Shown here: in pieces, positions 31,612-43,300 of the stretch
Numbering within the stretch: the stretch's first letter is position 1
How the letters are laid out: each line of letters starts with the position of its first letter
NCBI GenBank assembly: GCA_021464415.1
Contig: CM038470.1
Coordinates: forward strand, 34,714,099-34,778,098
Origin: Lonicera japonica
Lineage: Eukaryota > Streptophyta > Magnoliopsida > Dipsacales > Caprifoliaceae
DNA: 64,000 nt
Direction: 5' to 3'
Notes under the pieces: model-generated
Told to the model about the DNA's origin: nothing
What the model saw: the letters and a program-made list of their open reading frames with translations, nothing else
Database searches by the model: none
Translations under genes and position numbers: made by a program

Positions 31612-33620
31612 CAATCACTCACAAGAACCCTACACTCAGTTGTTTCATCACTTCCTCTTTTACCTTTAGGGACCATTCAGGCGTAAGTTTTCTTAATTTC
31701 TGCTTGACGGGCCTGTACTACTCCGCTTGGTGTGTATTTCGTGCATGACTATCTGGCTATTTAATCCTGGAATATCAGCATAGGACCAAGCAAAGATATC
31801 CACGTACTCATTCAGAGTTTGTGTGAATTCCTCTCTTTCTTTCTGTCTCACTTAGATTTGCCCCAATACGAACTTCTTTCCTTTCCTCGTCCGTCCCAAG
31901 ATTAATCACAAGAGTGTCCCCCTCCTCGCTTTGTATACGCTGTTCCTCCCGTTCAGGGTGTTCATTTAGTCTTTCTATTTCCATATAAGCAATTACAGAA
32001 TCAGAACTAACAGGATACCGTAAAATATAATCTTCTTCATTAATAACAGTGCTTATAGGTACAAGTTTGAAAAGTAAATATAGGAGTGACTCCTCCTTAG
32101 CCCTACCCTCGCTCTTATCTCTTACCCTTACAATTTCACTCTTTCCCCTCTTTTCCTGGTAATCTAGATCGGCATGTATTAAGTGTACAGGGTCGTCTCT
32201 TGGTTCATCTTTTTCTAGAACCATGACGTCAAAGAGATCTCCGATCATTTCTTCCTCCTCATCTTCCTTGTCTTCATTTTCTTCTCTCGACCCGATCGTT
32301 AACTTGGTTGAGAGGCTGTGTATAACATTTTTCTTGAGGTAAAGGTCCTCTTCATAGAAGATTTCCCATCCTGGAAGGTTATCTCTGTCACTGTTTCTCC
32401 AAGGCTCCTGAAAGCTGCAAAAAGGGAAGTCCTCTCCTTTGACAAAAAAAACCCATTAAGTGAGCTAAAACTCGAATAATGATGCCCTCGACCCATTTTC
32501 TCTTGGTTGTCTTCTTCGGTGTGTTGGTACCCTAACCCTTCTCTTTCATGCCTCGTTACTGGTTCTAAGGCCTGAAGTAATCCTTGTTGTCCCATTCCCA
32601 GACCGCTCCAGGTAAGTATTTCATCATTCTCAGCATATTTGTGATCTTGGTGCTGAGACCAGGGATATTATCAGGGGAAAGATACTCGATTCTCTGGGTG
32701 GTGAAGGCTTGCATTTGAGGCTCGTAAGAGAAGCCTCCTAGTTGTATGCTTTGGCTCCCGATGCCCAAGACGGGTAATTCTAGGTCTGCCAAGGTCCTTT
32801 CAGGATCTCCTTGGATGGTGATTATCTTTCCTTCGAACGATATCTTGATCTTCTGGTGTAAGGAGGAGGGGAGTGCTCCTATGTCGTGTAGCCATGCTCT
32901 TCCCAACAAGAGGTTAAAACTGGTGGGAATGTCTATGATTTGAAAGTCGGCCTGAAAGTTTTCGGGACCGACCATGAGATCAAGCTTCAGGGTGCCCAGA
33001 ACGACCCTCCTAGTGTTGTCATAGGCTCTAACGGTTACAGCTGACGGAGAAAGTTCTGTATCTAAGATACCCAGACATCTAGCGGTCTTCAAAGGGCATA
33101 CATTTATGGTTGACCCGTTGTCGATGAGGACTTGTGGTAGGATTTTTCCTCGGGTCCGGACAGTAATATGGAGGGCCAGACTGTGTTTCTTTCCTAATGG
33201 AGACAAGTCTTCATCTGAGAATGACATACTTTTTTGGACTGTAAGCGACCCAATCATGCTTGGTAATTGTTTTGGGGTGGAATCTGGTGATACGACGGCC
33301 TCATCTAGGAGTTTAATGAAGGCAGTCCTGTGAGGTTTGGAGGTGACCAAGAGGCCCCAAATGGTGATGTGTGCCTGGGTTTTCTTCAACTGTTCCAGTA
33401 CTCGATCCTCTCATATTTCCTTAGGAGGTGGTGATTTCTCGGTATCCATTGGCGGGGGTTGATATACCCTCCCTAAACAGGTAATTTGTTGTATCCAAAG
33501 GGATGTTGGGTCTGATTCCTCTGAGGCTTCTGATGACTCTGGTTCTGCTGACCAACTGAAATCTTGGGGGAGGTCTCCATCATACAGATTGTCTCCTTGG
33601 GAGGGCCTCGGGGCCTCCAT
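31612..33620 (-). pseudogene. Aspartic protease and protease-RT linker of element B
   Basis: The protease motif ILPQVLIDNGSTINVCPL lies in a 274-codon open stretch (32565-33389). IDNGS is the Tat/Ogre form of the catalytic D-T/S-G loop, and LLLGRAWLHDIGALPS is the second conserved loop. It would cut the gag-pol polyprotein. The frame continues from gag without a programmed shift. A stop lies near 33408. The linker to RT (31808-32595) is acidic, broken, and contains IQSEEGDTLVINLG. Confidence 0.82.
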
Positions 33621-33662
33621 GGTTGTTTCCTCTTATCCTGGGTCCATCATATCCCAGATTTT

Positions 33663-35508
33663 TCAGAATTGGTTTTGATTGTAAGTGGTTGTGAGATCCC
33701 CTGATTGGCCTTTCCTAACCCCTGCCCCCGGTAGGAAGTTCATCTTAGACATCCATTGGTCAATTATTGGATTGAGGCCTAGTGCAACTTGAGTTCTTTT
33801 TGGCGGCACAGCGGGTGACTTGTAGGCTGGGTCATCTCGAATGAGTTCCACGGAATCAAAATCTTCTTCATCAGTGGTCAAGGCGTTAATTCCCGCAGGT
33901 GGAGCATGGTTGGGAAGGGGGTTGTTAGTAACATTGGGCCCGCCGGGTGCGGGAATGGTACCGGCCTCGATTAGGTCTTAGATACGATGGCGAAGAGCCA
34001 AACAACGTTCCGTGTCATGGCCCGCGGCTTGATGGTACACACAATTCTCATTCATTCTCCAGGTGCTGGGAATAGGGTTCGGTGGGGGGTGCGGGTTGAG
34101 TGGAGTGATTAGTCTGGTCTTTCGGAGTAGTTCCAGGCTTTTGACCAAAGTATGGGAAGGGTGCAGAAGTTCCTCCTTTTTTTAACCTCGGTGCTCGAAG
34201 AGTCTCTTTGTGTGGGCCAACTCATCGGAGGTGCTTGTTGTGGCTGCTGAAATGGGTTTTGTTGATAGGGGTATGAACTTAGTTGGTTTACGACTGGAGT
34301 AGCCGTCTTTCTCCCGGTGTACGAGGCTTTTTTGGTGTCGGTCTCTGCCTTCTTGGCCAACTCTTCCTCTACTTGTGACCCCATCCTTAACAGGGCTCTA
34401 AAGTGTGGGAAAACATGCTTTCCCATGCAACTCAACACAGCTGGAGTGAAATTCTTCTGTATGATCTCCAACTGCTCCTCTTTATCGGGCCGTTTGGACA
34501 TTTAGGAGGCCATTTCTCTCCAGCGTGTGACGAAGTCGCTGAAGCTTTCCTTTTCGCCTTGCTTGGCCATTTCCAAGTGTTTGTGGGTAATTTCCAAATC
34601 TTCGTTGGACCCGTATTTATTCATTAATTCCTTGACGATATCTCCCCAAGTCTTTGTGTGGTGTCTCTCTAGATCGGAAAACCATCTCAGGGCGGCCCCC
34701 GTGAGAGTCATGTGAAAGGCCTGGGCCAACTCTAGTTCTCTGCAACCGGACACTTACATGGATCTGATGTAGGATTAGAAGTGAGTTTTTGGGGGCGTGG
34801 TTCCTGTAAACTTGGTGATAGAAGGGAGCTTGAATCCTTGGGGTAATCTTGCTTCTGGGTAGAGGGAGAAAGCGTTCATATCTGTGATTTCGTTTGCTCC
34901 TTTTATAAGAGAAACCCTTTTTTACAGAACCCTCATCTGCTCCTTCAGTTTCTTCATTTCTTCATTTTCTCTTGACACTTCGTCAGGCTATTCCCGAGCT
35001 ATAACCGATTTGGCATACAATGTCCGGAGTCGGTTAATGTCTGGGTATTCATTAGGAGGGGCTACTGGGGCCGGGGGTGGAATAGGCCTTGCGGGAACTT
35101 GTGGCCATGGTTGGTATTGGGGATCAAAACCCGGTTGGGGTTGCGGCCAGATGATGGGTGGAATCTGGGGCCCATTGATTCTGATTGTTGGGATCAGTTT
35201 GAATGGGACCGGCTGTGGCGGGACCCATTTATGGTGGGTTGGCTCCTTGGACTAGGGGAAGTATTTGTGATGACTGCCCTTGATTTGGATCTCGATTCGG
35301 TGGTAGTCGTTCAAACCCCAGTGGTGCGGTTCGTTCGGCTGACAACTCTTCTACTCGAATTCGGGTACTTTGTTACTCAGTCGTGAGGCTCGATAAATTT
35401 TTGCTGACGGTCACAAGCAAACGATGCATCTCGGCTAAGGTCGACTGAACTACTAGACGCCTCGGCTAGGCTCTGATCCATTTCTTGATTTTTGCGTCCG
35501 TTTGTCAT
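33663..35508 (-). pseudogene. gag of element B
   Basis: Start chosen at the ATG at 35508 (MTNGRKNQEMDQSLAEAS), just after the conserved EGWAGPDHTRRLVRPSTP, which itself hints that coding may begin earlier. The retrotransposon gag core at 34330-34860 has CRELELAQAFHMTLTGAALR and YGSNEDLEITHKHLEMAKQG. A C-x2-H-x4-H-x4-C zinc knuckle (CVYHQAAGHDTERC) lies at about 34010-34050. Stops include TAA at 34499-34501, where element D has CAA, and one beside the knuckle. Gag would form the particle that packages element RNA. It is in the same frame as the protease. Confidence 0.85.
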
Positions 35509-36239
35509 TACGGGTGTGCTTGGTCTTACTAATCTTCTGGTATGATCTGGACCGGCCCAACCTTCTAGACTGTCGTCGTTTTACGAGTGTAGACGAAACC
35601 ACGTGGCGAAGATGAAGGAAGACTATAATGCGACTCAATTTTTGCCAAAAGAACCACTAAAAATCGCCGAGAAAAGACTCAGGTTTTAAAAAGGCGATGT
35701 AAAGTAAGCCGTAAGGTGGTACATCCCCTACGGCTGTTTGACAAGTGTTTTAGCTTACTCAATCTTATATGCAGCGCAGGTGTATGAACGGTTAAGGCTT
35801 CAGGCTCCCTCCTATTTGGCAAGACCTTGCGTATAACCCAGGGGCGGGTACGTGCAAGAGCCTTTTGATATACTTCCCGGGTACATGAGTGTTCTCGTCA
35901 CTCGATATACCTCGGGGGCGTACTTGGCCAAGGAGAGTGGAAGTAAATGTTTTCGGTTTACGTTGGCCCAAGAAGACCAACTCCCTACTCACTTATATTA
36001 CTTTCGAGGGTTTGGGGTAAATTCACACTCGTAGAACCAATGCATGATTTGTGAAAATGAGTGCAAAGTTCGAAAGGTTGGTTTTATAAATATCATTATC
36101 TTTATTACGTATTTTTGAAGACTTCTATTTTTTAGAAAAAGGTTTCTTCTCAATCAATTAACAAAAGTAGGGAAAGAAGTAAAAGCAAATATTCAACAAA
36201 TAAACAAAATTCCACATATCATAGTCTAGTTTTCTAATG
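35509..36239 (-). other. Untranslated leader of element B
   Basis: Non-coding. 35778-35950 matches the leaders of A (1300-1500) and D (58590-58800). The remainder is AT-rich. Confidence 0.75.
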
Positions 36240-36257
36240 TCCCCAGCAGAGTCGCCA
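36240..36257 (-). other. Primer-binding site of element B (tRNA-Arg-like)
   Basis: TGGCGACTCTGCTGGGGA on the minus strand, one base after the LTR end. It is identical to the sites in A and D. Confidence 0.88.
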
Positions 36258-36258
36258 C

Positions 36259-37706
36259 TGTGAGAATCCGCAAATGCGACCCCCGGGTCTCATTCCCGTT
36301 GTTGGGCGTCTGAAACGTCGGAGAGGATTTTGTCGTTCCATTTGCTTCATTGAGTTTGATAATTCAATATCGGGTGTCCCTCTACCCTATTTCTAGATGT
36401 AAGAGGGTTCGTTTAGAGTCGCCAGTACGTTTTACGAGAAAATGGACAAAAATGGTCGTGTAAGAGGAAAGGCTACATATAAGCATTTCTTTACACGTTT
36501 GTCTACGAAACCAGGATTCTATAGGGTTCGAAAACTATGTTACGGATTGGGAAGGTGTTAAGCACCCATTCTGCCCTTTCAGTCTCTAGTGGTCTTATAT
36601 GTTTATTTTATGTTGAAAAACTTGGATGCTTTTACTGACAGTCTACTACTTTCCAAGTGAAAAACCCTAATTCTTGGGAAAGACGGGGAAATGGATGAAA
36701 ACCTTTGTGTTCCGAGATCCGATATTTTGTTTTCAAAAGAGATAAATACAAGTGACGAAAGTTTTTTAGGAGAGATAGAGTTTCCCGCTTTATTCCCTCA
36801 AATAAATGACGATTTTCTCGGGTTCTTTTGGAAAAGTTCGGATCTTGTATCGGGACTAATTTAATGTGGAATTAGAACTCTTAAGGGGAATTCTACCAAA
36901 CATATCATAGTCTATGGAAGAGACAGGATATACCGGGTTTTTAATTCCTAAGTTAGTTTTACCGGTCCGGGTTTTGAAAACATAATTTTATCCGGATGAT
37001 AATTTACTCACTCTTCTGGTTTTGTAAATGATTTTATCGGGTCTTTTGTTTTGAAAACAATAGACTATTTGTAACTTGACAATAAGTTTATTCAAATAAA
37101 ATGTGGACAGAACAACGGAAGTAAAACAAGTACACAGATATCTAATTAAAACACTAGAAGGGACTTTCTTTACCTTCCCGATGAGAATAATAATAAGAAA
37201 GAAAATATAATATGGCAGAGAGGTCTCCGGCGATAATTATCTTTTCCTTCCTCAGATATTTTCGAGAATTTGATTCCAGAAGCGGGACACGTCGAGTGTC
37301 GAGAGTAGATTCTATAATTTTTCAGAAATAAGACGATAATATAAAATGCTTGACGAAATACTAAAAAATCAGATGTATAAGCCAATAATTCTTCAATCCC
37401 AAGTTGCTGTCCTTGAACCCTTGGGGGTGTTAGCCTATTTATAGTGCTCGAGGGAGAATGTTGCGCGACATTTCCCCAGAAAGGGCAAGTGTCGCGCGAC
37501 ATGTTGATTAATGTCGCACGACAAACGGCTGAAGTGATGTCTCTGACAGACTGATGTGTCAGAGAGTGGATGGTCTGGGTCAGAGGGGTTTGTCGTGTGA
37601 CATAAGGGGGTTTGTCGCGCGACGTCTCAATATGTCGTGCGACAATCCTACTTAAAAACATGTTTGTCTGGCCAACAAAACCTTTCGGGGTAGTTTCGGG
37701 TGTTCG
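36259..37706 (-). mobile_element. 5' LTR of element B, truncated at its outer end
   Basis: It ends CGGATTCTCACA (minus strand) at 36259. Compared with the LTR of C it lacks about the first 95 bp and stops at CGAACACCCGAAAC, where the sequence passes directly into the integrase of element C (37703 onwards). The U3 holds six TGTCGCGCGACA-type palindromes and a TATA box. Confidence 0.87.
37433..37644 (-). promoter_or_regulatory. LTR promoter of element B with six palindromes
   Basis: On the minus strand, palindromes start (low coordinate) at 37633, 37613, 37591, 37512, 37490 and 37459, spaced 20, 22, 79, 22 and 31 bp. A TATA box, CTATAAATAGG, follows at about 37434-37445. Five of the six deviate from TGTCGCGCGACA by one or two bases, mainly C-to-T or G-to-A at CpG. 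Confidence 0.85.
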
Positions 37707-38446
37707 AGACCCTTGATGCCAGAAAAGTTGCCCAATTCATTAGAAGGACCATCATCTGTTGGTATGGGGTCCCACACGAGATCATCTCAGACAACGGCAC
37801 CCACTTCGAAAGAGAGGCTAGCGCAGTCATGGAGGATTATGGCATCACTAGACACAAATCTTTGCCATATAGACTACAAACCAATGGGGCAGTTGAGGCC
37901 GCCAACAAGAACCTGAAGAATACTCTAAGTAAGATGACCGACACCTGCCGGGACTGGCCAAAAAAATTACCATATGCATTGTGGGGGTACCGCACCACCG
38001 AGAGAGTTTCTATCGGGGCAGCCCCATTTTCCCTTATATACGAGATGGAAGTAGTCCTCCCTGTTGAGTTAGAAGTCCCCTCCCTTAAAGTAATGCTCAA
38101 GAACCAAGTTAATGAGCTGGAATGGGTCCAGGCACGTTATAACAAACTAGCCCTACTAGATGAAAAGAGATTGAAAGCCGTATATCACCATCAAGGGTAT
38201 CAGAAGAGAATCGCTCGAGCCTTTAAGCAGAAAGTAAAGACTCGGGGTATCAGTAAGAACGACATCGTGTTGAAAGAGATTCGAGAACCAGCCAGAGATT
38301 CGAGAGAAAAGTCCGGGCAGAAGTGCACTGGGCCGTATATCATCAAAGAGATTGATATAGGGGGTACCGCCATACTCATGGACTTGGATGAATAGTTACT
38401 GCATTCACCAGTCAACATGAATCGTTTGAAGAAGTATTACCAATAG
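37703..38446 (+). pseudogene. Integrase C-terminal two-thirds, element C
   Basis: Open in one frame from the junction to a TAG at 38393-38395; the homologous frame continues to KKYYQ and TAG at 38444-38446. It carries WYGVPHEIISDNGTHFE (second catalytic Asp) and LQTNGAVEAANKNLKN (catalytic Glu), followed by the C-terminal domain ending with GPYIIKEIDIGGTAILMDL. The N-terminal zinc finger and first catalytic Asp are missing because of the truncation. It was once the end of a gag-pol polyprotein. It has no promoter of its own and directly abuts the inverted LTR of element B. Confidence 0.88.
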
Positions 38447-38720
38447 AAGTATCATCTATAAATAAGAACTACGTAAATCTGAGCCCCAACTCAATTTTTG
38501 TTTTTTGAAAATCAAACGGGGAACGTAGGCAACCTGAGAAGTGACTTCAGGCTGGTTTAAATATTATAAGAAAATTATTTCCCACAAATAGTCCCTCATA
38601 TATTATTAAGGTGGTTCAGAACACCTAAGGTTACAAAGAAGACTGTTGAAAGCAAACATATACAGAAAAAACCTAAACCTTAGGGGTTGGCCAAGTAGGG
38701 TCCTCAGTGGTCAAATCAAT
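38447..38720. other. Convergent spacer between pol and DUF7745-like gene (element C)
   Basis: No gene is seen. Mirror of 28375-28666. Confidence 0.6.
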
Positions 38721-39929
38721 TCAAACCTCATCCAAGATCTGGTACGCTAAGACAATGTTATCCTCAGTAGCCCCAGTATCTATAAATCGAAACCACTCCA
38801 TTTGAAAGGGGTCGTCAATCATCTCTCCTTCTAGAAACTGCCAGCAAGAGCGGATAATGTCCACCCGGAGGGGCCGGGTAATACCAAAACAGGCATAGTT
38901 AAACTGACGAGTCATTCGAGCATGCCACATTCTCTCCACTGATAGGGAAATATGCAGAGTTACAAATTTAGACTCAAAAGAGAAGTTATTCAGACCAAGG
39001 GGAATATTCTGAGGTACGTTGAATTGCCAAAGAAGACGCCCTAGGAGGTAGAAAGAGGTAAACCAAAGTCCTTGGAGCAGGACATAGTTCTGACCCCCGG
39101 TACCAAGCATTATCGCCCTTAGCTTCCACCAAGGAATGTTCCACCGAATAGCGCAAAAGTTCTCTGAAAACCACACCATCCAATCAGAGGAAGACATGCT
39201 CAAAGCACTAAAAAGGGGACGGCAGAAGAAGTGTGTCGGATTGTCTAGCCGAACCCCGTTGAACCCCACAGATCAAAAACGCTCTAGTAACTAAATATAC
39301 AACAAATGTGGACTCCCCTTAAAAAAGGGTGAGGTCCCCCTTTGTAGATCATCCAGGCCATTCAAAGTCTCAGCGAGGACGATAGGCACGATAGACTCTC
39401 TATTTTTTGCTTGATATATCAAACTCAGGATAGTCGGATCAATACAGGAAGATCCCGTCACCAGTAGCATATCAGAAATAAGGCAGATCAGGGCCACCGC
39501 AGTACGTCCCACGCTATAAGAGGCCCTATCTTCATAATGATGAAAGAACCTCACCATTTTGTGAAGATTGAGAAGCATGCCGACAATAAAACCATCTCAT
39601 GCCGCTGGGGGGATAGATAATAAGACAATCAGCATATCTCAGGGACCAAGTTCCTCTATAGGAACAACCATTGGGAGACGGGTGTCAGAGCGCAACAACC
39701 AGGAAAACTCTTCATAAGTCAGGCAAACCTCGTCTAATCCAAAACAAAAAAGATGATCTGCAGAACTCCAGAAATACGAAGCGCCTAACAGGAAAAAGAA
39801 ATCTGCAGGGCGATGACCCCGTGCCACTAAAGGGCTGAACACACCGAAATTTAAACCATTTTTGGAAGAAACCAAGGCATCTCGGGCTTCAATATAAGAA
39901 AAATCAAAATTTGTGTGATAAGAAGACAT
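38721..39929 (-). pseudogene. DUF7745-like accessory gene of element C
   Basis: Sister of 27179-28374. It starts MSSYHTNFDFSYIEARDAL at 39929 and has FCFGLDEVCLTYEEFSWLL at residues 60-80. The full span is 402 codons, showing the gene is one uninterrupted exon. Stops lie at 39639-39641 (TGA where B has CGA), near 39594, and two near 39270-39290, all apparently base changes without length change. The last 180 codons (38721-39269) are open, including the region that is shifted in copy B. It is antisense to its element's pol and downstream of the PMD gene on the same strand. Function unknown; family assignment moderate. Confidence 0.7.
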
Positions 39930-39965
39930 TTAGGATAGGTGTGGGGATGAAGGAAGGAAGATAGG

Positions 39966-40044
39966 TGTATTTATAGCAAAAAGTGGATCCTGTACCTGTT
40001 TGTCGCGCGACAAACCCACGTCTAAGAGGGATTGTCACGCGACA
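39966..40044 (-). promoter_or_regulatory. Promoter of DUF7745-like gene C with TGTCGCGCGACA motifs
   Basis: A perfect TGTCGCGCGACA at 40001-40012 and TGTCACGCGACA at 40033-40044, 32 bp apart, lie upstream of a TATA box (GCTATAAATAC on the minus strand, 39966-39976). Same spacing as in copy B. Confidence 0.82.
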
Positions 40045-40386
40045 AACACAATTTTGTCCCTTTTAGACACGTAAAAATCATTCTTGCCAAAAGAATCACT
40101 TTGATATGCATTATACTTATTTTGTTCTTTTGCAGGAGGCCTAAAAACTGCCGTATCACACGGTATGACTCCTAAGCCCCCTGATTTCATACGTATATAT
40201 ATATATTAATATTTTGTGTCATAAGCGCATAAGAGGAAAATGTATATATCATCATCACAGGTAAGAGGTTTATAATCCAACAGAAACAATTTTTAAAAAC
40301 TAAGAAACTACTAACATTTTGGTCTATAAAACTATATATCTGTCCAAAACTAACAAAATAATGTAGGAAGGAAAAAATTAATCTAC
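40045..40386 (-). other. Spacer between PMD and DUF7745-like genes (element C)
   Basis: AT-rich, no gene. Mirror of 26713-27060. Confidence 0.6.
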
Positions 40387-43300
40387 TTAAGCACACTTTG
40401 ACACGCTCCCACTATCACCCGAGCCCTCCTCGAGAGTGAGATCAACTACTGGGACTTCCTGAAGGGGGGACAGCTGCCTGAGAGGGCCCCGTCGACTAAA
40501 CAGGAGCCGTGGGACGGATCACCGAGGATCGAGAGCACCTAGAAGTCTGACTACTACTCCTACGGCACTCCGTCCGGGCGCGAGAGGAAATCAGAGGGTC
40601 GTCTGCCCGTAAAGAAACATCAATCGCCCTCTAGTAGTCAGGCATATACGCTATAGGGTCTCGACCGACGAACTGGAGAAGGTTCCAGTTGTAGAGGTAC
40701 TGGGCATGAAGGGCTTTCAGGTCCGTCGCACGAACATTCACCCGCTGTAAAAGACATCAGAAAAGGTAATTAGCACAAGTCGGGATAAACCAATATGAAA
40801 GAGCAGTAAGAAATATAATAAAGAATATTCCTCATCACCGGTACGACCACCCAAGTAATCAAAAGTATCCTCAGGAAGAGGATACTCGGGCATTGTGTAT
40901 ATACGTAGACCAGCGCTAACATAAGTGATGTCCCGGGGAAGTGGTTGTATATTAACCAGAAGAATAGACGAACCTGTCGGGGTAGCCACGAAAGTAGATC
41001 CACCCTCCTCACGGATCAGGAATAAGGGATGCCGGGAAGATGAGCCGCTGAGACCTGGAGATTGAGCCGGAGGGCCTTTGACCGTCGGTGGAAGAGGGGT
41101 GAAGGTAGCGTATGTATGAACGCCTGGGGGATCCGCAACAGCTATATCCCTCAATGGAGGGACCCCACTAGAAGGAGTAGCCACCACATCAAGAGGGGTC
41201 CACCCGAACTGCTCGTAGTCAGCCCTAAAATCCTCGGGCTCCCAGGACCTCTCTGAAAAGCCTGGTCCTCCTCTCTCAGCGACCTCAGCATCATGAAAAA
41301 TAACCCCAGGAGATACTGAAGGACTAGTGGGAAACTCAAAACCCTCGGCATCAGCACGCTGCTCCTCCATAGGCGTAGTCTGAGGTGGCTGCTCAGGAGT
41401 CGCCGTTGTCCGACCTCCTTCACCCCCCTCAGGTCTATCGCCCCCGGCAGTAGCAGGAACACCCCTCTCTCCCTCAGGATCCTCATCGTCAAAATTTGGA
41501 ATGTTGTCCTTCTGATCGGGGATGGGTGGAAGGTGTTCCGGGATCGTCCTAGCCAGATGGGTCTACCCTCGAATATAGTTGGGGTCGCCACCCAACGCCT
41601 GATACCGCTCATAGAAAATTCATCCCCGAGTCCCCTTCCGCTCCCTCATCAAGTAGCAGGTGGCAAAGGCAGCATAGTCTCCATCCTTTACAAATGTCTA
41701 AAAATTGAGGCCGTCCACCAGAGCCTGCACCGTCACCGGGTCGATCTCGTCCGTCTGCCTCATCAGAACTGATGGAAATAGCAGAACTCGAGGCCACTAG
41801 GCCGGTGTATGCTGGCGAATAACCCTCTCGCCCAGATAAAAGTAAAGATTGTACTCATCCCTAATAAACCGCCTGGTCCTTGAGGCGGTCAAAGCACGGC
41901 CATATCCAAACAAGAGACCCAGATCGCCCTAGAGGGCCCACTCAATCTAAAAAGAGAATAAATTTCATTCAGTTATTTTTATTTTATTTCTGTTGTTATT
42001 ATTTAAAATGAAATAATAAAGTACTTACATGCTCCTCCAACAGGTCATGGATCGCAGTAGCTCTGGTCTCCCGGGTCTGGTATACATAAGGAGCCCTGTA
42101 GTTCCCTGCTATGAACCGGCAGATAAGGAAAAACTGATCCTCATTCTCAACGAGGAGATCCACCTAGGCTCGACCTAGGCGGGTGTAGGCCACGAACTAA
42201 CTTTAAAAAGACAAGGAAGAAATAGAGAATATTAGCAACAATCAGCGGATAAAATGTAAAGACTAAAGCAAAGAGAAGGGGCGAAAATATATACCTCCCA
42301 CAGCAAAGAAAAGCCCTTGAGGTTCAAGGCTAAATGACGAGAGACCTGGTCCATAGCATCATAGAGGACAGCCAGAATGAAGCCGCCCCAGTCATAATCG
42401 AACATAATGCTGAAGTCTCGGATGTAGGGCAGCCACTAGAGAATGGGTCGTGTCCCCCCCACGGGCCTCAAACAAATCATGGAGCGTCAGCAAGAGAAGA
42501 ACGCGGGCATACTGGCGCGCCTCCTGTCTAGTCATCGGCACTCCTGAGGCAGCCAGTCGAGCTCTTCCTGTCGCCAAGCGTGTAACCAAGATAGCCCGGG
42601 GTATCGTATCACCGGAACTCCGTCACTCCGAGAACCATCCTAAAGCACTAACAATACCCTCCGCAGTAAGACACAAGGGAATGTCAATCTGGATAGGGAC
42701 TCCCCCCGAAGGTATCCCAATCAGAGCAAACAAATCTAGGGGGATCATCGTCATCTCTCCCCAGCTCCAGTGAAAGGTATGGGTGGTGTCCCACCAATGA
42801 GAGGCCAGCGCCGACACCAAGACTGCTACCCTAGACACTCGCTTTGGTAGGGCATCGAAGAAAGAACCAAAAGGAGTCGCAAAGAGTAACTCCTGGACAG
42901 GGGCCGATGCATGTCGCCACTCTAAAGAAATGGTGTTGGGAGAACCCCAACCTCGGCCAACCCACTGCAGGTAACAAACAGAGACGTATATGTAAGTATA
43001 GGGCTATAGGGGTAAATTATGTAATTTTCTAAACCTGAGGATATTTTGGTGTAAATATGAGAGTTATAGGGTTATAAGGGTAAATTATGTAATTTTTTAA
43101 ACCTGAGGGTATTTTGGTGTAAATATGAGAGTTATAGGGCTATAGTGGTAAATTATATAATTTTTTAAACCTGAGGGTATTTTGGTATAAATATAAGAGT
43201 TATAGGGCTATAGGGATAAATTATGTAATTTTCTAAACTTGGGGGTATTTTGGGGTAAATATGAAAGTTATAGGGTTATAAGGATAAATTATGTAATTTT

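Larger units (their letters stand above)
13158..37706 (-). mobile_element. Ty3/gypsy (Tat/Ogre-like) element B with two antisense accessory genes
   Basis: In minus-strand order: 5' LTR (37706-36259, lacking about its first 95 bp), tRNA-Arg-like primer site, leader, gag, protease, RT, RNase H, a second RNase H, integrase. Then, antisense, come a DUF7745-like gene and a PMD gene, and a 3' region with 63-bp repeats. The 3' LTR is missing because element A lies at 13157. A copia element sits in the PMD gene. Without it, the part from integrase to the 3' region is about 7.8 kb, the same as in element C. The two RNase H domains and the primer type place it in the Tat/Ogre lineage. Confidence 0.85.
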
